Assembly (NCBI RefSeq): GCF_963676065.1
Contig: NZ_OY780933.1
Location: 186,001-250,000 of the forward strand
DNA: 64,000 nucleotides
Direction: 5' to 3'
Origin: Maridesulfovibrio sp.
GTDB lineage: Bacteria > Desulfobacterota > Desulfovibrionia > Desulfovibrionales > Desulfovibrionaceae
The first letter of the stretch is position 1. Every line of letters starts with the position of its first letter. Under the pieces are notes generated by a model. It saw only the letters and a list, made by a program, of their open reading frames with translations, was not told the origin of the DNA and made no database searches. A program made the position numbers and the translations under genes. Positions 58,118 through 64,000 of this stretch are shown one piece after another.

Positions 58118-58339
58118 ATGGCAAACGGACATGAATTCAACAAGGTGTCACAGGTTCCTCCCGTAAGGGACGAAGATCTTGCGAACTCAATGAAGACTCT
58201 GCAAAAGAAGAGATTGCAGAGAAAGGCATACGCGGACCCGGATATGCACCGCGAACTGGTGAAGATAATTTCTTCTCCTGTTTACAATGCCAACGCGGAG
58301 CTGATTCAGGCAGTTACGAGCAGCCGAGGTTCCGCCTAA
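58118..58339 (+). CDS. Small protein of unknown function
   Basis: A 73-residue charged protein, MANGHEFNKVSQVPPVRDED, with a central Lys/Arg/Gln-rich helix (KTLQKKRLQRKAY) and a second amphipathic helix. No known domain was recognised and there is no signal peptide. A good GGAGG precedes the ATG, and a terminator follows, so expression is likely. Confidence 0.7.
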   Translation: MANGHEFNKVSQVPPVRDEDLANSMKTLQKKRLQRKAYADPDMHRELVKIISSPVYNANAELIQAVTSSRGSA

Positions 58340-58382
58340 AAAAATTTCAAATACTGGAATCGCCAATTCCTCCTCATAAAAG

Positions 58383-58417
58383 AAAAGGCGCAGGTTTTCG
58401 CAAACCTGCGCCTTTTA
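58383..58417. terminator. Bidirectional terminator between the small protein and selD
   Basis: AAAAGGCGCAGGTTT and AAACCTGCGCCTTTT pair around TCGC, with A and T runs on both sides, serving the two convergent genes. Confidence 0.92.
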
Positions 58418-58435
58418 TATTTTTTAAAAAACAAA

Positions 58436-59476
58436 CTATCTGATCCGCAACCGGGCAACCCCGCTTTCAAAAGCTTTCACCTCTCCCACATGAGCGGCCA
58501 GATCACCTTCCTGCACGAGCATATCAATAGCCTGTTGCAATTTATTTTCAGGAACGGCCAGCACCAGTCCGCCGGATGTCTGGGCATCAAAAACCAGTTC
58601 GGCCTTTATGCTGTCAACGTCAGCGGCTACATGTACCTGTGAGCTGCAAAAATTACGATTGGCAAAGCTGCCCGCAGGTATCATTCCCATAGAAGCCAGT
58701 TCAACCACATCGTCCATAAACGGCACAGAATCCAGCCACAATTCAACAGAAACGCTTGAAGCTTCTGCCATTTCCAGCACATGCCCGCCCAGACCAAAGC
58801 CGGTAATATCCGTAGCACCTTTTAGATCCAACTCACGGATAACCTTTCCGCCCGCGCTGTTCAGTCTGGAAGCCCATTTGTACACATCACGCTCGAAGCG
58901 CTCTGCTCCATCCCAATCTGCCTTCAGGGCAGTTGCCAGCACTCCGGTTCCGAGCGGTTTGGTCAGCAGCAGCTGGTCCCCTTCGCGCAAGCCCTTATTC
59001 GAGGCGAAGCTGTCCGGGGAAACCATTCCGGTAACGGAAAGACCGTACTTTATCTCATCATCTTCAACGCTATGCCCGCCGGCCAGCACGGCTCCTGATT
59101 CCCGGATTTTATCCATACCGCCCTGCAGAATCTCACGCAGGATAGCGGGCCCCATTTCCTTCATGGGATAGCAGACAATATTCATTGCGGTCCACGGCTC
59201 ACCGCCCATGGCGTAGACATCGGAAAGCGCGTTGGCAGCAGCAATCTGCCCGAACCAATACGGATTGTTCACAACCGGTGTAAAAAAATCAACGGTCTGG
59301 ACCAGTGCTTTGCCCGCAGGAAAAGAGACTATGGCGGAATCCTCGTTCCCGCCCAGCCCGGTAAGAAGGCGCTCGTCCTCCACGGCCAGCCCGCTCAAAA
59401 CCTGCTCCAGGTCCCCCGGAGCAATCTTGGCGGCTCAACCAGCTGCTTTTACAGTCTTTACCAATTCTTTAGGCAT
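58436..59476 (-). CDS. selD: Selenide, water dikinase (selenophosphate synthetase), selenocysteine-containing
   Basis: The full protein is 346 residues when the in-frame TGA at 59435-59437 is read as selenocysteine (residue 14). The start at 59476 (minus strand) has AAGGA upstream and gives KTVKAAG-U-AAKIAPGD, exactly where other SelD proteins have Cys or Sec in the GCAAK/GUAAK motif. Downstream are the usual LLTGLGGNEDSA, VDFFTPVVNNPYWFG, GHSVEDDE, DITGFGLGGH and QTSGGLVLAV blocks. SelD makes selenophosphate for selenocysteine and selenouridine. A standard caller would truncate the gene at 59398. Confidence 0.93.
59404..59437 (-). other. Recoded UGA codon with putative bacterial SECIS hairpin
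   Basis: TGA lies at 59437-59435. Twelve bases later GCTCCGGG and CCTGGAGC (59422-59404, with one G-U pair) form an 8-bp stem with a GGA loop. Bacterial SECIS elements sit within about 40 nt behind the UGA inside the gene, so position and size fit. The loop differs from the E. coli fdhF type; function is inferred. Confidence 0.7.
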
Positions 59477-59619
59477 GCCTAGAATCCTTATTTAATGCGT
59501 TATTCACTTTTTGACACAAACATTACATCAACAATAATGCTTAGTACGAAGGTTATTAATTTTTAATGAAGAGTCCAGAAAAATCTCCCCGGAGCATTCT
59601 TTAACCGGAAAAATAAAAC

Positions 59620-60708
59620 TTACAGATCCCCTCCGGGAGCGACTCCGGCATCATCGAATGTTGCCATTTCGTTATAAATATTTGCGGCTGCGCGCAGCAG
59701 AAACATGGAAAGCGCAGCTCCGGAACCTTCGCCAAGCCGCATATCAAGATGCAGGAGAGGATTGCGGTCAAGCGCCTTGATGACTTGCGCGTACCCCGGT
59801 TCCGCCGAGGCATGGCTGAGTACGCAGTAGCCTCCGACCGCCGGACAGATCTGCGCCGCAGCAGCATAAGCCGCTGTAGAAATAAACCCGTCAATGCAGA
59901 TCATCTGCCGGTTCTTGGCTCCGCCGATGATAAGTCCGGCGAGAGCGGCAATTTCATAGCCGCCGAGGGCGGCAAGAATAGCCAGAGGATCGGAAGATCG
60001 TACGGTTTCGGCATTGACGTCCAAAGCACGGCGGATAACCTCTATTTTACGCAGCACAGCTTTGGCATCGATGCCTCCGCCGGGCCCCGTAATATCTGCG
60101 GGATCAAGATCGAAATATGCGCAATACAAAGCAGTGGAAGGCGTGGTGTTGGAAACGCCCATCTCGCCGGTCCCCAGCACTTTTACTCCCTGCTCATGAG
60201 CCTCGTTCGCAAGCTCAAGGCCTAGAAAAATTGCCTTGAGGCAGCTTTCTTCATCCATGGCCGGTCCCTTGGAAATATTGGCTGTGCCGCACGCAACTCT
60301 ACGCTGAATCAAATCGGGGTGATCAGGAAAAGGGCCGCCCTTGCAACCGGCGTCGACCACCATCAATTCCACCCCGGATGTGCGGGCAAGGACATTAATC
60401 CCCGCTCCGCCGGTCAGAAAGTTCTCAACCATCTGCCGGGTAACTTCTTGCGGAAAATAGCTGACATTCTCCTCATTGACCCCGTGATCCCCGGCAATGG
60501 TGTAAATACGGGCCGGATCAGCCATGGGAACATAACCGCCGGACGCGACATATATTTTTACAGCAAGATCTTCCAATCTTCCCAGACTGCCGAGAGGCTT
60601 GGTCAAATTATCCAGATGGGCTCGGGCCCGTCCTTCCAGAGAGGAATCCACCTGCTGCACTGCGCAGACAATGCGCTCCAGCTCTGTTCTGGAATATTTA
60701 CTTGTCAT
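59620..60708 (-). CDS. cobT: Nicotinate-nucleotide:dimethylbenzimidazole phosphoribosyltransferase
   Basis: A 362-residue enzyme that activates dimethylbenzimidazole or related bases for the lower ligand of cobalamin. It shows LDNLTKPLGSLGRLEDLA, AGDHGVNEENVSYFP, GTGEMGVSNTTPS and the C-terminal catalytic Glu in LGEGSGAAL. AGAGG precedes the ATG. It lies upstream of selD on the same strand (143-base gap) and could share transcription. Confidence 0.95.
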   Translation of the reverse strand: MTSKYSRTELERIVCAVQQVDSSLEGRARAHLDNLTKPLGSLGRLEDLAVKIYVASGGYVPMADPARIYTIAGDHGVNEENVSYFPQEVTRQMVENFLTGGAGINVLARTSGVELMVVDAGCKGGPFPDHPDLIQRRVACGTANISKGPAMDEESCLKAIFLGLELANEAHEQGVKVLGTGEMGVSNTTPSTALYCAYFDLDPADITGPGGGIDAKAVLRKIEVIRRALDVNAETVRSSDPLAILAALGGYEIAALAGLIIGGAKNRQMICIDGFISTAAYAAAAQICPAVGGYCVLSHASAEPGYAQVIKALDRNPLLHLDMRLGEGSGAALSMFLLRAAANIYNEMATFDDAGVAPGGDL

Positions 60709-60776
60709 TTTAACCTCTTTTGGATGATCTGCTGTATTGAGGAACCATAATCTAGTGTGCTAGTATTTATCTTGAA

Positions 60777-61613
60777 ATGAAGAAAATATGTATCCTCCAT
60801 GCCAATTGTCAGGGTGAGCCGCTGGAAGAGCTGTTCAAGCTCAGCGACGGATTCAACAGCGAATTCGATCTCCACCGCTACACCAATTATACACGGGATC
60901 ATATTCCTGAAAAGATTCTAAGTGAATGTGATCTTTTCCTGTTTCAGACTCTTTCGGAAGCATGGGGGGAACACTCTTCGGAAAAATTATGCGCAGGGCT
61001 GAAAAAAACAGCCCGCTCAATCGCTATTCCCAATATGCTTTTCAAGCATTATTGGCCGCTGTGGTCCGGCGCTCCCGGCTTTAATTACCGTGATATATTT
61101 CTGGACACACTTCTTGAAAAGAAGCTGAGCGAATCTCAGATTTTGCACCTTTTCCTGAACACAAGGCTGACCAATATCTATGATATTAAAAAAATTATAG
61201 CAAAGTCCGAACAGATTGAGAGGGAAAAGGAAAAGCTTACCCCGGTCAAATACGTGGACTGGGTCCTGAAAAACTACACCCAAAAGCCGCTTTTCATGAC
61301 CATCAATCATCCCGGCAGGGAATTGCTGGTAATGACCGCCAACGCACTGCTTGGAGAATTGGGCATAGCCCCGTTGACCGAACAGGATCTTGAAAATTTC
61401 CAAACGCCGTTCGCAGACTTCGAGCAACCCATTCATCCGCAGGTGACGGAGCTGCTCGGTCTCGAATTTCTGGGGCCGGAGCATCGTTATCACGTCTATG
61501 GTGCGGAGCTGACCTTTGAAGAATACGCCATGCGCTACATCAAATGCCGCATGAGCGGTATCGACGATTTCATCGGCTTTCTCACCGCCACGGCGACAAT
61601 GGAAAAATCCTGA
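60777..61613 (+). CDS. WcbI-like protein (polysaccharide biosynthesis-type)
   Basis: A 278-residue soluble protein starting KICILHANCQGEPLEELF, the Asn-Cys-Gln-Gly motif of the WcbI family (capsule-associated acetyltransferase or hydrolase-like). NTRLTNIYD and MTINHPGRELLVM resemble conserved blocks of the family. The activity is unproven. It diverges from cobT across 68 bases, and no other polysaccharide gene is near. Confidence 0.65.
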   Translation: MKKICILHANCQGEPLEELFKLSDGFNSEFDLHRYTNYTRDHIPEKILSECDLFLFQTLSEAWGEHSSEKLCAGLKKTARSIAIPNMLFKHYWPLWSGAPGFNYRDIFLDTLLEKKLSESQILHLFLNTRLTNIYDIKKIIAKSEQIEREKEKLTPVKYVDWVLKNYTQKPLFMTINHPGRELLVMTANALLGELGIAPLTEQDLENFQTPFADFEQPIHPQVTELLGLEFLGPEHRYHVYGAELTFEEYAMRYIKCRMSGIDDFIGFLTATATMEKS

Positions 61614-61635
61614 TCAGCCTCTATCCGTTCAGGAA

Positions 61636-62232
61636 CTAGCCGTTCAGGTTAGGCGGACCCATGACTATCATCTCAGCCAGAGTCAGATCGACCTTGGGCA
61701 TGGTCCTGATCTTATTTCCAAGCAGCCCCATCTCAAGCCCCACAAGTTCCTTGTAAAGCGGGGTACGATCCACCACGGGAACATTCTCCATCTCTTTGGT
61801 CAGATCCTGACACTTGAAGCAACCGGGAAAAGACAGCTGTCGTCCGTTAGGCTGACGCAGAGTATTCACCACACCGTGCATGCGACAGATCATCAGCCTG
61901 TGCTTATAAACTCCGCACAAACCGTCATCATTTAGCGGACACATTGTCTTGGGCCGGATGCCGTTTTCCAGCATGGCTTTTGCATTTCGCACATATTCTT
62001 CAGAACGGCTGATATATTCATTACGCTTATCTTCGGGAAGTTTATTGAGTCCCTGCCAGAGATAAGTCCACTCTACGTAGGTGTGGTGCTGAAAATAGCT
62101 GGTGCAGCAGTTTTGTTCGCACCCCTCGCAGGAGAGTCCGATTTTGGCGGAAGTGTCAGCATAAACGGAGGCCATGCGTTCATAAAGTGCGCCCAGTTTG
62201 CGGAACACGGCCTGTCGGGTCATTTTTTTCAT
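61636..62232 (-). CDS. YkgJ-family Cys-cluster protein
   Basis: A 198-residue protein with CEGCEQNCC (about 34-42), then CPLNDDGLCGVYKHRLMICRMHG and PGCFKC, the spaced Cys of YkgJ-type zinc- or iron-chelating proteins. Function unknown. Its start overlaps the preceding kinase stop by one base (TAATG), with AAGGAT upstream, so the two are translated as a unit. Confidence 0.85.
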   Translation of the reverse strand: MKKMTRQAVFRKLGALYERMASVYADTSAKIGLSCEGCEQNCCTSYFQHHTYVEWTYLWQGLNKLPEDKRNEYISRSEEYVRNAKAMLENGIRPKTMCPLNDDGLCGVYKHRLMICRMHGVVNTLRQPNGRQLSFPGCFKCQDLTKEMENVPVVDRTPLYKELVGLEMGLLGNKIRTMPKVDLTLAEMIVMGPPNLNG

Positions 62233-62786
62233 TATATATCCTTAACTTCACTTACTTCTTTTGATTTTAACCACTTAAGAACCTGATCCGCACATTCTTC
62301 CGGTGAGCAACGGTCCGTGTCAACGATAAAATCAGCATACTGTTCGTAGAGGGGAATCCGTTCCTTATAAAGCTCATCCAGAGACTGTCCCGGGATAATG
62401 GCCAGCCCGCGATCTTCGCCCTGACCGACACGGTTAAGGCAGGTTTCACTGGAGATGCGCAGATAAATAACAGGACCGAGCAGTTTCAACCGCTCCATGG
62501 CTTTGGGGCCGTAGACGACACTGCCTCCGGTGGACACAACCATGCGGAAAACCCCGATCCCGGAAACGATGTATTCCTCGGACTTCCGAAATTCCTCAAC
62601 TCCCAGATGATCAACTATACTTTGCAGCGGACTTCCGTAATACCCCTCGATGACCGAATCCGTATCCATGTGCTCCCAGCCGAGTTTCTCAGCCAGAAGC
62701 GGTGCCAGAGTCGACTTTCCGGCCCCGGCCATACCGATCAGAATCACCGAACAATCCTCTGAAAATTCATTGTTCCATACTTGCAT
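62232..62786 (-). CDS. Shikimate-kinase-fold P-loop kinase
   Basis: A 184-residue NMP-kinase-fold protein. Walker A GMAGAGKST, then HMDTDSVIEG, EEFRKSEE and a late RIPLYEQYADFIVDT match shikimate kinase. Two substrate-site features differ: the Gly triplet (usually TGGG) is STGGSV, and the lid reads EDRGLAIIPG where shikimate kinases have R-P-L-L. A different small-molecule substrate, such as homoserine, is possible. The start is uncertain: ATG 62786 is used, with a TTG at 62813 as alternative. It lies between pyrR and the YkgJ-like gene. Confidence 0.75.
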   Translation of the reverse strand: MQVWNNEFSEDCSVILIGMAGAGKSTLAPLLAEKLGWEHMDTDSVIEGYYGSPLQSIVDHLGVEEFRKSEEYIVSGIGVFRMVVSTGGSVVYGPKAMERLKLLGPVIYLRISSETCLNRVGQGEDRGLAIIPGQSLDELYKERIPLYEQYADFIVDTDRCSPEECADQVLKWLKSKEVSEVKDI

Positions 62787-62843
62787 AAAAAATATCAAAC
62801 CTTCCGGGCGCAATACGCTCCGCAGCTGGTACGGTGGAGTAAA

Positions 62844-63380
62844 TCAGGAATGAATGAGCACAACCTTGTCTTCGTCATCCCGTTCTTTGACCAGAACATT
62901 TACATGCTGATTTTCAAACGTGACCACTTCCTTGCCCACATAGTCGGCACTGATAGGCAGCTCACGATGACCGCGATCAACCAGCACCAGTAATTCAACC
63001 CTGTGCGGCCGACCAAAATCGAGCACGGCTTCAAGGGCGGCGCGTACAGTCCGGCCGGAAAAAAGCACGTCATCCACTAAAATTACAGAAGCCGATTCAA
63101 TGTCAAAAGGTATTTCTGTGCAATTGATGCTCGGCTGCCGGCCCAGATTCGTCCAATCATCCCGGTAGAGGTTAATATCCAGCTTTCCGAGCGGGATCTT
63201 CCTGCCGAGCTTTTCATCCAGGCTGCGTTTTAAACGTTCAGCGAGATCCGCTCCCCGCCGCTGGATACCGATAATTGCGAGGTTCTCATCGTCTCCACGC
63301 CGCTCGGTGACCTCTGAAGCAAGACGATCCAGAGTACGGGCCATTGCTTTTTCCGAAAGGATAATCTTCTGTTCTTTCAT
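62844..63380 (-). CDS. pyrR: Bifunctional pyrimidine regulator / uracil phosphoribosyltransferase PyrR
   Basis: A 178-residue type I phosphoribosyltransferase. The PRPP loop VILVDDVLFSGRTVRAAL and the flanking GIQRRGADLAERL mark PyrR. Family members salvage uracil and in Gram-positives bind pyr leaders; no attenuator was seen here. ATG 63380 with GGAG upstream is chosen; a 16-residue longer frame lacks support. Confidence 0.93.
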   Translation of the reverse strand: MKEQKIILSEKAMARTLDRLASEVTERRGDDENLAIIGIQRRGADLAERLKRSLDEKLGRKIPLGKLDINLYRDDWTNLGRQPSINCTEIPFDIESASVILVDDVLFSGRTVRAALEAVLDFGRPHRVELLVLVDRGHRELPISADYVGKEVVTFENQHVNVLVKERDDEDKVVLIHS

Positions 63381-63462
63381 GATTCTCCGCACCAAAAGAT
63401 GTTGATTATTATTATCAAATCTGTTCAAATTATTTTTAAAAAAGTAACCTGCCGGGACTAGC

Positions 63463-63468
63463 TATAAT
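63463..63468 (+). promoter_or_regulatory. Candidate -10 box of copA
   Basis: A perfect TATAAT, with a start near 63475. No clear -35 was found, which would fit an activator- or repressor-controlled promoter. A CueR or CsoR operator could not be recognised with confidence. Confidence 0.4.
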
Positions 63469-63521
63469 TAATGTATCAAGTCAATGCAATCCCCGCAATT
63501 TCGGCAAACAAGGAAATATCA

Positions 63522-64000
63522 ATGCAGAGTACATTTGAAATCAAGGGAATGACTTGCTCCGCCTGTTCTGCAAGGCTGGAGCGGGTAGTTGGAAATATGG
63601 ATGGAGTCAGCCGCGCGACAGTAAATCTGGCTGCAGAACTGCTTTCGGCTGAACATAATCCGGAACAGATTTCAAGCTCGGATATCATCGCTGCTGTGGA
63701 AATGGCCGGATTTGAAGCTACGCAAAAAATTGAAGGAACCGAGCTGACTCTTCCAATTTCGGGAATGACCTGCTCAGCATGCTCTTCAAGACTGGAAAGA
63801 GTGCTGAATGCCACTGAAGGAATTATCAGCGCGCAGGTCAGCCTTGCCTCGGAAACCGCAACCATTAAGTTCAATCCTTCCGGGGTAGCTCTACGCCAAA
63901 TACGAAAACTGATTTCCGACGCCGGATTTGAAGCTGGACAGATTCAATCCGCGCACAACGCCAAAGAAAATTTTGAGCAAAGAAAAGCCGAAAATTTAGC
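63522..64000 (+). CDS. copA: Copper-translocating P-type ATPase, N-terminal part
   Basis: The window ends in this gene; 159 codons are visible. Two tandem heavy-metal-associated domains carry GMTCSACS (about residues 9-16 and 80-87), each with the CXXC that binds Cu(I). The start ATG 63522 follows AAGGA; an in-frame ATG at 63471 would lie at the predicted transcription start. Two N-terminal metal-binding domains and CXXC motifs fit Cu(I)-exporting ATPases. The transport core lies outside the window. Confidence 0.88.
   Translation, partial: MQSTFEIKGMTCSACSARLERVVGNMDGVSRATVNLAAELLSAEHNPEQISSSDIIAAVEMAGFEATQKIEGTELTLPISGMTCSACSSRLERVLNATEGIISAQVSLASETATIKFNPSGVALRQIRKLISDAGFEAGQIQSAHNAKENFEQRKAENL

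Noticed and set aside
59511..59538. Plus-strand TTGACA and AATAAT, a promoter-like pair antisense to selD/cobT
   Set aside because: Only the spacing fits; no downstream gene or terminator on that strand. Likely chance in AT-rich DNA.
63431..63470. CueR- or CsoR-type operator before copA
   Set aside because: Only weak dyad symmetry around ACCTGCCGGG; no convincing match to known operators.

Overview
The window is a chromosomal segment of a sulfate-reducing deltaproteobacterium, most likely a marine member of the Desulfovibrionaceae (Desulfovibrio/Maridesulfovibrio type). This is inferred from the gene content and order: a dcw cluster followed by ftsZ, a ZraP/ZraSR metal-stress locus with sigma-54 promoters, a UGA-containing selD, dispersed GCCTCCGGCGG-type intergenic repeats, and a glycine-betaine importer suited to salt water. 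Almost all of it is housekeeping DNA read on the + strand. No phage, transposase, CRISPR array, tRNA or rRNA gene was seen.

Layout. 1-339: 5' part of a minus-strand gene leaving the left edge. 340-771: control region of the division cluster, with a candidate promoter and phased G-rich MraZ-type boxes. 772-18060: dcw cluster mraZ-rsmH-ftsL-ftsI-murE-murF-mraY-murD-ftsW-murG-murC-murB-ftsQ-ftsA-ftsZ, tightly packed, with several ATGA or TTGA stop/start overlaps. 18127-19812: a large radical SAM protein. 19813-25129: metal/envelope-stress island with two sigma-54 promoters, each with TGTGCA-type inverted repeats upstream. The first promoter appears to drive a terminator-ended RNA of about 210 nt without a convincing ORF. 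The second drives a ZraP-like periplasmic protein. They are followed by a DUF4405 membrane protein and a ZraS/ZraR-like two-component system. 25130-29582: proV-proW and two tandem proX paralogues behind a leader of about 350 nt. 29665-34889: an HDOD protein, a NifU-like scaffold, gltX, a YwrD-like gamma-glutamyltransferase and a SpoIIAA-like protein.

34978-42234: ribosomal protein and lipid genes (rpmB divergent from yceD-rpmF-plsX-fabH-fabG-acpP-fabF), then glyA. 42450-47200: dCMP deaminase, riboflavin operon (ribD, ribE, ribBA, ribH) and nusB. 47421-55353: leuS, lptE, holA, radC, acylphosphatase, lon. 55445-58339: an AT-rich EamA permease, an FmdB-type zinc ribbon, hemC, a Cdd1 helix-hairpin-helix protein and a small unknown protein. 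58436-63380: mostly minus strand, with selD (recoded UGA), cobT, a plus-strand WcbI-like gene, a YkgJ-like Cys-cluster protein, a shikimate-kinase-fold protein and pyrR. 63522-64000: 5' end of a copper P-type ATPase.

Most noteworthy: (i) a family of modular intergenic repeats with conserved flanks and interchangeable hairpins at five junctions, bracketing glyA as direct repeats; (ii) the twin sigma-54 promoters with a candidate regulatory RNA next to zraP; (iii) selD carrying an in-frame UGA with a hairpin at bacterial SECIS distance; (iv) the tandem proX duplication; (v) a kinase whose substrate-binding motifs depart from shikimate kinase.
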